From assembly GCA_002364755.1 (NCBI GenBank), contig DEZI01000005.1, forward strand, positions 410,797 to 432,487: a stretch of DNA of 21,691 nt. The letters are read 5' to 3'. Positions 6,858-13,738 of this stretch are shown here, in pieces. The stretch's first letter is position 1, and every line of letters starts with the position of its first letter. The stretch comes from Stenotrophomonas maltophilia (GTDB lineage: Bacteria; Pseudomonadota; Gammaproteobacteria; Xanthomonadales; Xanthomonadaceae). The position numbers and the translations under genes were made by a program. The notes under the pieces are model-generated. The model searched no databases. It had not been told where the DNA came from and saw only the letters and a list, made by a program, of their open reading frames with translations.

Positions 6858-8768
6858 ATGTGTGTGCGTGCCGTTGCTGTAGCGATCGCCCTTGGCCTGT
6901 CCAGCACCGTGCTGGCCGCCGATACCCCGCCGATGACCCCGGACATCAGCGGCAAGCCCTTCGTGGCCCCTGATGTCGGCCGTGACTACGACAAGCGCGT
7001 GGTGATGGTGCCGATGCGCGATGGCACCCGGCTGTACACCGTCATCGTGGTGCCCAAGGGCGCGCACAACGCGCCGATCCTGCTGACCCGCACGCCCTAC
7101 GACGCCGCCGGCCGCGCCAGCCGCACCGATTCGCCGCGCATGCGCGACCTGCTGCCGCAGGGCGATGAAGTATTCGTCGATGGCGGCTACATCCGCGTGT
7201 TCCAGGACATCCGCGGCAAGTACGGTTCCGAAGGCGATTACGTGATGACCCGACCGCTGCGCGGTCCGCTGAACAACACCAAGGTCGACCATTCCACCGA
7301 TGCGTGGGACACCATCGACTGGCTGGTCAAGCACGTGCCGGAGACCAACGGCAAGGTCGGCATGCTGGGTTCGTCGTATGAGGGCTTCACCGTGGTGATG
7401 GCCTTGACCGACCCGCATCCGGCGCTGAAGGTTGCCGCACCGCAAAGCCCGATGGTCGATGGCTGGATGGGTGACGACTGGCTCAACTACGGCGCGTTCC
7501 GCCAGGTCAACTTCAACTACTTCGCGATGCAGACCGAGAAGCGCGGCAAGGGCACGCCGCTGCCCAGCCTCGGCTACGACGACTACAGCACCTTCCTGCG
7601 TATCGGTTCGGCTGGCGACTATGCGCGTTTCACCGGCGTGGACCAGCTGACCTGGTGGAAGAAGCTGGTGCAGCACCCGTCCTACGATGCCTTCTGGCAG
7701 GGCCAGGCGCTGGATGCGGTGATGGCGAAGACGCCGCTGAAAGTGCCGACCATGTGGCTGCAGGGCCTGTGGGACCAGGAAGACATGTGGGGCGCCAACC
7801 ATGCCTACCAGGCGATGGAGGGGCGCGACACCGGCAACAATCTCAATTACCTGGTGATGGGCCCGTGGCGGCACAGCCAGGTGAATTACACCGGTGACTC
7901 GCTGGGCGCGCTGAAGTTCGATGGCGATACCGCGCTGCAGTTCCGCCGCGACGTGCTCAAGCCGTTCTTCGACCAGTACCTGGTGGACGGCGCGCCCAAG
8001 GCCGACACGCCGCCGGTGCTGATCTACAACACCGGCGAAAACCATTGGGACCGCCTGCAGGGCTGGCCGCGCAGCTGCCAGGAGGAGTGCGCCGCGGCCA
8101 GCAAGCCGCTGTACCTGCGTGCCGGTGGCAAGCTGGCCTTCCAGGCGCCGGCCGCGGGCGAGGGTGACTTCGAGGAATACGTGTCCGACCCGGCCAAGCC
8201 GGTGCCGTTCGTGCCGCGTCCGGTGCGCTTCGGCGACCGTGACATGTGGACCACCTGGCTGGTGAAGGACCAGCGCTTCGTCGATGGCCGCCCGGACGTG
8301 CTGACGTTCATCACCGAGCCGCTGAGCGAACCGCTGCGGATCGGTGGCGCGCCAGCGGTGCACCTGCAGGCATCGACCAGCGGCACCGACAGCGACTGGG
8401 TGGTGAAGCTGATTGACGTCTACCCGGACCAGGATGCCTCGTCGCCGGAAATGGGCGGCTATGAGCTGCCGGTCTCGCTGGCGATCTTCCGTGGGCGTTA
8501 CCGCGAGAGCTTCAGCGAGCCCAAGGCGCTGGTGGCCAACCAGGTGCAGCCGTACCGCTTCGACCTGCCCAATGCCAACCACGTGTTCCAGAAGGGGCAC
8601 CGGGTGATGGTGCAGGTGCAGTCCAGCCTGTTCCCGCTGTACGACCGCAACCCGCAGACCTACGTGCCGAACATCTACCTGGCCAAGCCGGGGGATTACC
8701 GGAAGGCCACGCAGCGGGTCTGGCACAGCGCAGCACAGGCCAGTTACATCGATCTGCCGGTGTATTGA
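6858..8768 (+). CDS. Alpha-amino acid ester hydrolase (CocE/NonD-type alpha/beta hydrolase), secreted
   Basis: A 636-residue serine hydrolase predicted to hydrolyse, or transfer the acyl group of, alpha-amino acid esters and alpha-amino beta-lactams such as cephalexin and ampicillin. GGGAGG 7 nt before ATG 6858 and the signal peptide MCVRAVAVAIALGLSSTVLA fix the start. The catalytic triad is Ser173 (GSSYEG), Asp306 and His339 (GPWRHS). Glu308 and Asp309 in WDQED, with the Asp in SPMVDGW, reproduce the carboxylate cluster that binds the substrate amino group in the X. citri and Acetobacter turbidans enzymes (X. citri S174, D307, H340, D208, E309, D310, from memory), shifted by one residue. The C-terminal jelly-roll domain begins near residue 430. 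The gene is monocistronic. The natural substrate is unknown; a peptide- or ester-scavenging role is possible. Confidence 0.93.
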   Translation: MCVRAVAVAIALGLSSTVLAADTPPMTPDISGKPFVAPDVGRDYDKRVVMVPMRDGTRLYTVIVVPKGAHNAPILLTRTPYDAAGRASRTDSPRMRDLLPQGDEVFVDGGYIRVFQDIRGKYGSEGDYVMTRPLRGPLNNTKVDHSTDAWDTIDWLVKHVPETNGKVGMLGSSYEGFTVVMALTDPHPALKVAAPQSPMVDGWMGDDWLNYGAFRQVNFNYFAMQTEKRGKGTPLPSLGYDDYSTFLRIGSAGDYARFTGVDQLTWWKKLVQHPSYDAFWQGQALDAVMAKTPLKVPTMWLQGLWDQEDMWGANHAYQAMEGRDTGNNLNYLVMGPWRHSQVNYTGDSLGALKFDGDTALQFRRDVLKPFFDQYLVDGAPKADTPPVLIYNTGENHWDRLQGWPRSCQEECAAASKPLYLRAGGKLAFQAPAAGEGDFEEYVSDPAKPVPFVPRPVRFGDRDMWTTWLVKDQRFVDGRPDVLTFITEPLSEPLRIGGAPAVHLQASTSGTDSDWVVKLIDVYPDQDASSPEMGGYELPVSLAIFRGRYRESFSEPKALVANQVQPYRFDLPNANHVFQKGHRVMVQVQSSLFPLYDRNPQTYVPNIYLAKPGDYRKATQRVWHSAAQASYIDLPVY

Positions 8769-8799
8769 GGTCAACGGGCGCGCCGGGCGGGACCATCCG

Positions 8800-8987
8800 G
8801 TAGCGCCGGGCCATGCCCGGCGGTAGTGCCGGCCACTGGCCGGCATGTCATGCGAGAGCGTGTCGACCAAGGTCGACACCTGCCGGAGCGGGGGCGCGCG
8901 ATACCGGTAGCGCCGGGCCATGCCCGGCGGGTAGTGCCGGCCACTGGCCGGCATGTCATGCGAGAGCGTGTCGACCAAGGTCGACAC
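8800..8987. repeat. Tandemly duplicated composite SMAG block
   Basis: A module of three palindromes is present twice with a 107-108 bp period. Copy 1 is GTAG-SMAG subtype A (8800-8822), GTAG-SMAG subtype B with core GCCGGCCACTGGCCGGC (8823-8845), and GTGTCGACC-AA-GGTCGACAC (8860-8879). Copy 2 is the same at 8907-8929, 8931-8953 and 8968-8987, with a single inserted G at 8930. Even the linker TGTCATGCGAGAGC is identical. The block separates the convergent ester hydrolase and OYE genes. It was probably made by a recent local duplication. Confidence 0.93.
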
Positions 8988-9003
8988 CTGCCAGAGCAGG
9001 AGC

Positions 9004-9023
9004 CATGGCGCCATGGCGCCATG
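9004..9023. repeat. Perfect 20-bp palindrome made of overlapping CATGGCGC units
   Basis: CATGGCGCCATGGCGCCATG equals its own reverse complement and contains two nested GGCGCC sites and three CATG sites. It lies between the SMAG block and the end of the OYE gene. There is no T-run after it, so it is not a standard intrinsic terminator, though the hairpin could still end or stabilise one of the two converging transcripts. Confidence 0.7.
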
Positions 9024-9031
9024 ACACGGGA

Positions 9032-10123
9032 TTACGCGCCCAGTGCGGGATAGTCGGTGTAGCCGTGTTCGCCGCCACCATAGAGGGTGTTGGGGTCGAG
9101 GTCGGCCAGCGCGGCGCCACTGCGCAGGCGCGCCACCAGATCGGGGTTGGCGATGAAGGGACGCCCGAACGCAACCATGTCCGCGTAGCCGCTGGCAACG
9201 GCCTGCTCGGCACGCACGGCGTCATAGCCGTTGTTGGCAATCCACGGGCCACGGAAGCGCGCACGCAGGCCGGCGTAGTCGAACGCGAGGTTGTCACGGT
9301 CGCCGCCGGTGGCCCCTTCGATGACATGGATGAAGGCCAGGCCCTCGATCGTGTCCAGGCGCTCCACCGCGCGGTCGAACAGCGGCTGCGGATTGCTGTC
9401 GTGCGCATCGTTGACCGGCGTGACCGGTGAAAGACGCACGCCGGTGCGGGCCGGGCCGATGGCCTCGGCCACCGCGTTGACCACTTCAAACAGCAGGCGC
9501 GTGCGGTTCTCGATGCTGCCACCGTAGGCATCGCTGCGGTGGTTGCTGCCGTCGCGCAGGAACTGGTCGATCAGGTAGCCATTGGCGGCGTGCACTTCCA
9601 CGCCATCGAAGCCGGCAGCAATCGCGTTGCGAGCAGCGATGCGGAAGTCCTCGATCAGCGCCGGGATTTCCTCGATCTCCAACGCGCGTGGCGCGGATAC
9701 ATCCTCGAAGCCGTTGGCGGTGAAGGTCTTGCCCTTGGCCTGGATCGCGCTCGGTGCCACCGGCACTTCGCCTTCCGGCAGCAGGCTGGTGTGGGAGATG
9801 CGGCCGACGTGCCAGAGCTGCAGCACGATGCGGCCACCGGCGGCGTGCACCGCATCGGTTACTGGCTTCCATCCCGCCACCTGTGCGTCGCTGTAGATGC
9901 CGGGGGTGTCCAGGTAGCCCTGGCCGAGCGGGCTGATCTGCGTTGCCTCGGCAATGATCAGGCCGGCGCTGGCGCGCTGTTGATAGTAGGTAATCGCCAG
10001 GGGCGAGGGCACGCGGTCGGGCAGCGCACGGTTGCGCGTCAGCGGCGCCATGGCGATGCGGTTGGCCACGGCGATGTCGCCAAGGTGGGTGGGCGTGAAC
10101 AGCAGATCGGCGGCAGGACTCAT
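9032..10123 (-). CDS. Old Yellow Enzyme family NAD(P)H:flavin oxidoreductase (N-ethylmaleimide reductase type)
   Basis: A 363-residue FMN-dependent ene-reductase that reduces activated C=C bonds (enones, maleimides) or nitro compounds in the cytoplasm. It has MAPLTRNRA with Thr29 (flavin contact), QLWHVGRISH, and GFDGVEVHAANGYLIDQF with His178, Asn181 and Tyr183, which correspond to the substrate-binding pair and proton donor of the family. LRDGSNHRSDAYGGSIENR and the phosphate-binding GRPFIANPD are also clear. The start at MSPAADLLFTP is chosen because it gives the family's usual N-terminus and has GGAA about 7 nt upstream; the open frame continues far upstream only because of high GC. It is divergent from an SDR gene. 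Likely roles are electrophile detoxification or reductive stress; no local regulator is seen. Confidence 0.94.
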   Translation of the reverse strand: MSPAADLLFTPTHLGDIAVANRIAMAPLTRNRALPDRVPSPLAITYYQQRASAGLIIAEATQISPLGQGYLDTPGIYSDAQVAGWKPVTDAVHAAGGRIVLQLWHVGRISHTSLLPEGEVPVAPSAIQAKGKTFTANGFEDVSAPRALEIEEIPALIEDFRIAARNAIAAGFDGVEVHAANGYLIDQFLRDGSNHRSDAYGGSIENRTRLLFEVVNAVAEAIGPARTGVRLSPVTPVNDAHDSNPQPLFDRAVERLDTIEGLAFIHVIEGATGGDRDNLAFDYAGLRARFRGPWIANNGYDAVRAEQAVASGYADMVAFGRPFIANPDLVARLRSGAALADLDPNTLYGGGEHGYTDYPALGA

Positions 10124-10312
10124 CGAAGGTTCCACTGGGGGAGAGGTGTTGCTTGGAGGATAGGCGCGAACGCGTTGCAGCGATGAGAAGGAACGTTGCA
10201 CAGACGGCGAGGTATGCCGCGTCGGCGATGGCACGTCCGTAACACGCCGGGGCGTAACGTCCTTGCCAAGCGGGCGCGCCCCGCAACGATGACCAACACC
10301 TGGAGAACACAG

Positions 10313-11071
10313 ATGATCGACTACCAGCTCAAGGGCAAGACCGCGATCGTGACCGGCGGTGTGTCCGGCATCGGCCTGGCCGTGGCGGAACTGCTTGCTG
10401 CATCCGGTGCCAGCCTCTCGGTGTGGGACCTGAAACAGGACGCGGTGGATGCCACCGTTCAGAGCCTGAAGGCCAAGGGCGTGCAGGCCATCGGCATCGC
10501 TCTGGACGTGACCGATGAAGCGGCGGTGGAGGCAGCGGTACAGCGCACTGTGAAGGAGCTGGGTGGCATCAACGTGGCGGTGAACAACGCCGGCATCGGC
10601 GGCCCGGCTGCGAGCAGTGGCGACTATCCGGTCGATGGCTGGAAGCGCGTGGTCGATGTGAACCTGACCAGCGTGTTCCTGTGCCAGCGTGCGCAGATCC
10701 AGGCGATGCGCGCGGCGGGCAAGGGCGGCAGCATCATCAACATGGCCTCGATCCTGGGCCAGGTGGGCTATGCCGGTTCCACCGCCTACGCGGCGGCCAA
10801 GCACGGCGTAGTGGGTCTGACCCAGACCGCCGCGTGGGAGCACGCCGGCGATGGCATCCGCATCAATGCGGTCGGCCCGGGCTTCATCGCCACCCCGCTG
10901 CTGGAGAAGATGGATACCAAGGTGCGCGCGACGCTGGAAGGGCGCCATGCGCTCAAGCGCCTGGGCACGCCGGAGGAAGTGGCGGCGCTGGTGGCCTGGC
11001 TGGCCAGTGATGACGCCTCGTTCGCGACCGGAACCTACTACGCGATCGACGGTGGTTATCTGGCGCAGTGA
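10313..11071 (+). CDS. Short-chain dehydrogenase/reductase (SDR), classical type
   Basis: A 252-residue NAD(P)-dependent oxidoreductase. It shows TGGVSGIG (14-21, dinucleotide binding), the acidic WDLKQD at the end of the second strand (suggesting NAD preference), NNAGIGG, and the catalytic Ser146, Tyr159 and Lys163 (YAAAK). The C-terminal ATGTYYAIDGGYLAQ is typical of the FabG/glucose-dehydrogenase-like group. ATG 10313 follows TGGAG by 7 nt, which settles the start. The substrate is unknown; annotation pipelines often call such proteins 3-oxoacyl-ACP reductase. The 189-bp divergent gap with the OYE gene suggests possible co-control of two redox enzymes, though I see no convincing shared operator. 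Confidence 0.94.
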   Translation: MIDYQLKGKTAIVTGGVSGIGLAVAELLAASGASLSVWDLKQDAVDATVQSLKAKGVQAIGIALDVTDEAAVEAAVQRTVKELGGINVAVNNAGIGGPAASSGDYPVDGWKRVVDVNLTSVFLCQRAQIQAMRAAGKGGSIINMASILGQVGYAGSTAYAAAKHGVVGLTQTAAWEHAGDGIRINAVGPGFIATPLLEKMDTKVRATLEGRHALKRLGTPEEVAALVAWLASDDASFATGTYYAIDGGYLAQ

Positions 11072-11175
11072 TGCGCTGACGCCCGGCGCTGCCTGGCGAA
11101 CCGGCAGCGGTGGCATCTTCACCAGAGTGCCACGGCCCTCGCGCGACGCTCCATGGAAACTGCCGGAGTCTGCTG

Positions 11176-11625
11176 ATGGAACTCACCCAGGACGTATCGA
11201 TCCTGCTGCGCGTGGCCGCGGCGATGCTGTTCGGCGGCGTGCTCGGCGTCGAACGTGAGATGGGCAAGCACGCCGCAGGCCTGCGCACGCACATGCTGAT
11301 TGCCGGTGCGGCGGCGCTGATCGTCGGCCTCGGCGATTCGGTGGCCGAACACTTCCAGCAGGAGCGCTACCGCGACCTGCTGCAGGTCGATCCGGTACGC
11401 CTGATCGAGGCGGTGGTGGCCTGTGTCGGCTTCGTCGCCGCCGGCACCATCCTGCGCGGTAACCGCGAGGACCAGGTCAGCGGATTGACCACGGCGAGTT
11501 CGCTGGTGATGTCTGCGGCCATCGGCATTGCCGTGGGCATCGGCAAGTACGTGATCGCCATCGGGGTGAGCGTTCTCTGCGTGCTGGTGCTGGCGGTGAT
11601 CCGACGGGTTGAGAGGAAGCTCTGA
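11176..11625 (+). CDS. MgtC/SapB family inner-membrane protein
   Basis: A 149-residue membrane protein with about four transmembrane segments. The family signature is clear: LLRVAAAMLFGGVLGVERE followed by AAGLRTHMLIAGAAAL, then GFVAAGTILR and the GLTTASSLVMSAAIGIAVG helix. MgtC proteins act in adaptation to low magnesium and acid and, in pathogens, modulate the F1Fo ATP synthase; the short SapB-like members lacking the soluble C-terminal domain, as here, are poorly understood. GGAG 8 nt upstream supports the ATG at 11176. It is 104 bp downstream of the SDR gene and appears to have its own short leader. Confidence 0.92.
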   Translation: MELTQDVSILLRVAAAMLFGGVLGVEREMGKHAAGLRTHMLIAGAAALIVGLGDSVAEHFQQERYRDLLQVDPVRLIEAVVACVGFVAAGTILRGNREDQVSGLTTASSLVMSAAIGIAVGIGKYVIAIGVSVLCVLVLAVIRRVERKL

Positions 11626-11681
11626 ACGGATCGAGAGGAGGGAGTCAGAACCCCTGCGGGGTCCGACCATCTCCGGGCAAA

Positions 11682-11692
11682 TGGTCAGACCA
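11682..11692. promoter_or_regulatory. Putative LldR operator, distal site
   Basis: TGGTCAGACCA matches the TGGT-N3-ACCA half-site symmetry used by FadR-subfamily regulators (FadR, PdhR, LldR). It lies about 20 bp upstream of the candidate -10 element, where the -35 region would be. Its centre is 96 bp from that of the second site at 11778-11788. Confidence 0.6.
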
Positions 11693-11709
11693 GATAAACG
11701 GCGAACCTG

Positions 11710-11718
11710 TGCTCTAAT
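11710..11718 (+). promoter_or_regulatory. Candidate extended -10 promoter of the lld operon
   Basis: TGCTCTAAT matches an extended -10 (TGn plus TATAAT with one mismatch). No good -35 box is present 17 bp upstream, which would fit an extended -10 promoter. It would start transcription near 11725, between the two operator candidates and about 90 bp before lldR. Confidence 0.4.
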
Positions 11719-11777
11719 GGCGACTTGCTCCTGATTTGGCAGACGCCTTGAATCGCCAGTGGATCCCATACCGCGAA

Positions 11778-11788
11778 TGGTCATACCA
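11778..11788. promoter_or_regulatory. Putative LldR operator, proximal site
   Basis: TGGTCATACCA, embedded in the near-symmetric AATGGTCATACCAAT, is a second TGGT-N3-ACCA site 27 bp before the lldR start codon. Placement downstream of the candidate transcription start resembles the two-operator arrangement described for the E. coli lld operon. Confidence 0.65.
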
Positions 11789-11815
11789 ATGCGCGTTCAT
11801 CGCAAGGTGGACGCC

Positions 11816-12580
11816 ATGACCTCGCCGCGTGTCTCCGACAAGGTGGCCGCGCAGCTGCGCCTGATGGTGCAGGAACAACAGCTGCGGCCCGGCGACCGGC
11901 TGCCGGCCGAGCGCACCCTGGCGCTGGAGCTGGGCGTCTCGCGCACCGCGCTGCGCGAGGCCATCGCGCAGCTGGCCAGCCAGGGGCTGCTGACCGCGCG
12001 CGTCGGCGGCGGCACCTACGTGGCCGACCCGGCGGCACTCGCCCGGCAGGCGCTGCAGGAACCCCTGGCCCCCTACCTGCCGGTGTTCCGGGGCGATCCG
12101 GAATACCGCTTCGATGTGCTGGAAATCCGCCACGCGCTGGAAGGTGCCACGGCGTGGCATGCCGCACTGCGTGCCACCGACGAAGACCGCGCGCGGATCA
12201 GCCGGGCCTTCCAGACCATGATGGACGCGCACGGCAGGAATGACCCGTCCGGCGAAGCCGCTGCCGATGCGGCCTTCCATCTATCCATCGCCGAGGCCTC
12301 GCACAACCTGGTGCTGCTGCAGGTGATGCGCGGCCTGTTCGAGCTGCTGCAGACCAACATCTCGCAGAGTCGCGAGAAGCTCTACACCTCGGCAGCAACC
12401 TTCTCGCCGCTGTCCGACCAGCATCGCGAGATGATGGATGCGGTGCTGGCGGGCGATCCCGGGCGCGCGCGCGCCGCGGCCCACGCCCACCTTGAGTTCG
12501 TGCACACCACGCTGCGCACGCTCGATGACAACGAAGCCCGGCGTGCGCGGGCCTCGCGTCTCCCTTCCCCACATGGCTGA
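11816..12580 (+). CDS. lldR: Lactate-responsive regulator LldR (FadR subfamily of GntR)
   Basis: A 254-residue repressor. Residues 6-75 form the GntR winged helix (VSDKVAAQLRLMV, LRPGDRLPAERTLALELGVS, RTALREAIAQLASQGLL, RVGGGTYV), very close to E. coli LldR in this part. The C-terminal all-helical FCD domain follows, with FDVLEIRHALEG, the metal/ligand-site region DAAFHLSIAEASHN and the late His in HLEFVHTTL. ATG 11816 is preferred over three upstream in-frame Met codons because AAGGTGG lies 7 nt before it, the protein then begins as LldR does, and the upstream choices would place an operator inside the coding region. It is first gene of lldR-lldD-dld, 18 bp before lldD. It should repress the operon and be released by L- or D-lactate. 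Confidence 0.93.
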   Translation: MTSPRVSDKVAAQLRLMVQEQQLRPGDRLPAERTLALELGVSRTALREAIAQLASQGLLTARVGGGTYVADPAALARQALQEPLAPYLPVFRGDPEYRFDVLEIRHALEGATAWHAALRATDEDRARISRAFQTMMDAHGRNDPSGEAAADAAFHLSIAEASHNLVLLQVMRGLFELLQTNISQSREKLYTSAATFSPLSDQHREMMDAVLAGDPGRARAAAHAHLEFVHTTLRTLDDNEARRARASRLPSPHG

Positions 12581-12598
12581 TGACGTCCGGTTGACTCC

Positions 12599-13738
12599 AT
12601 GATCATTTCCGCTTCCACCGATTATCGTGCCGCCGCCGAGCGTCGACTGCCACCGTTCCTGTTCCACTACATCGATGGCGGCGCGTATGCCGAGCACACG
12701 CTGAAGCGCAACGTGTCCGACCTGTCCGACATCGCGCTGCGCCAGCGCATCCTGCGCAACATGTCCGACCTGAGCCTGGAAACCGAACTGTTCGGCGAGA
12801 CGCTGGCGATGCCGGTGGCGCTCGCACCGGTCGGCCTGACCGGCATGTACGCCCGGCGTGGCGAGGTGCAGGCCGCGCGTGCGGCCGACAGCTGCGGCAT
12901 TCCGTTCACCCTGTCGACCGTCTCGGTGTGCCCGATCGAGGAAGTGGCGCCGGCCATCCAGCGCCCGATGTGGTTCCAGCTGTACGTGCTGCGCGACCGC
13001 GGTTTCATGCGCAACGCGCTGGAGCGTGCGCAGGCGTCCGGCGTGACCACCCTGGTGTTTACCGTGGACATGCCGGTGCCCGGCGCGCGCTATCGTGACG
13101 CGCATTCGGGCATGAGCGGTCCGAACGCCTCGCTGCGCCGCGTCGGCCAGGCCATCACCCATCCGCGCTGGGCGTGGGACGTGGGCCTGCTCGGGCGCCC
13201 GCACGACCTCGGCAACATTTCCGCCTACCGCGGCAACCCGACGGGGCTGGCGGACTACATCGGCTGGCTGGGCAGCAACTTCGATCCGTCCATTTCGTGG
13301 AAGGATCTGGAATGGATCCGCGAGTTCTGGAAGGGCCCGATGGTGATCAAGGGCATCCTCGACCCCGACGACGCGCGCGATGCGGTGAAGTTCGGCGCCG
13401 ATGGCATCGTGGTCTCCAACCACGGTGGCCGCCAGCTGGATGGCGTGCTGTCCACCGCACGCGCACTGCCGGCCATTGCCGATGCGGTGCAGGGTGACCT
13501 GAAGATTCTCGCCGATTCGGGCATCCGCAACGGCCTGGACGTGGTGCGCATGCTGGCGCTGGGTGCCGACACGGTGCTGCTGGGTCGCGCCTTCGTCTAT
13601 GCGCTCGCCGCACAGGGTGAGGCCGGTGTGGCCAACCTGCTGGACCTGGTTGCCAGGGAAATGCGGGTGGCGATGACGCTGACCGGTGCGCGCTGCATCG
13701 CCGACATCGGCCGCGACTCGCTGGTCAGCCTGCCATGA
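12599..13738 (+). CDS. lldD: L-lactate dehydrogenase, FMN-dependent, quinone-linked
   Basis: A 379-residue membrane-associated flavoenzyme that oxidises L-lactate to pyruvate and passes electrons to the quinone pool. The sequence follows E. coli LldD nearly throughout, opening MIISASTDYRAAAERRLPPF. Active-site His275 in VSNHGGRQLDG falls at the same number as in E. coli. Other conserved blocks are LAPVGLTGMYARRGEVQAA, STVSVCPIEEVAPA, MWFQLYVLRDRGFM, VFTVDMPVPGARYRD and the FMN-phosphate segment DSGIRNGLDVVRMLALGAD with LLGRAF. It is 18 bp behind lldR and its last four bases overlap dld (ATGA), so it is in the middle of one transcription unit. Function is secure by family and context. Confidence 0.97.
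   Translation: MIISASTDYRAAAERRLPPFLFHYIDGGAYAEHTLKRNVSDLSDIALRQRILRNMSDLSLETELFGETLAMPVALAPVGLTGMYARRGEVQAARAADSCGIPFTLSTVSVCPIEEVAPAIQRPMWFQLYVLRDRGFMRNALERAQASGVTTLVFTVDMPVPGARYRDAHSGMSGPNASLRRVGQAITHPRWAWDVGLLGRPHDLGNISAYRGNPTGLADYIGWLGSNFDPSISWKDLEWIREFWKGPMVIKGILDPDDARDAVKFGADGIVVSNHGGRQLDGVLSTARALPAIADAVQGDLKILADSGIRNGLDVVRMLALGADTVLLGRAFVYALAAQGEAGVANLLDLVAREMRVAMTLTGARCIADIGRDSLVSLP

Noticed and set aside
6759..9014. 751-residue antisense frame over the ester hydrolase gene
   Set aside because: The plus strand shows signal peptide, ribosome binding site and full catalytic set; the antisense frame reads through SMAG repeats and has no recognisable family.
10124..11122. N-terminal extension of the OYE frame by 333 residues
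   Set aside because: The extension lies antisense to the SDR gene, and the OYE fold begins exactly at the internal Met chosen.
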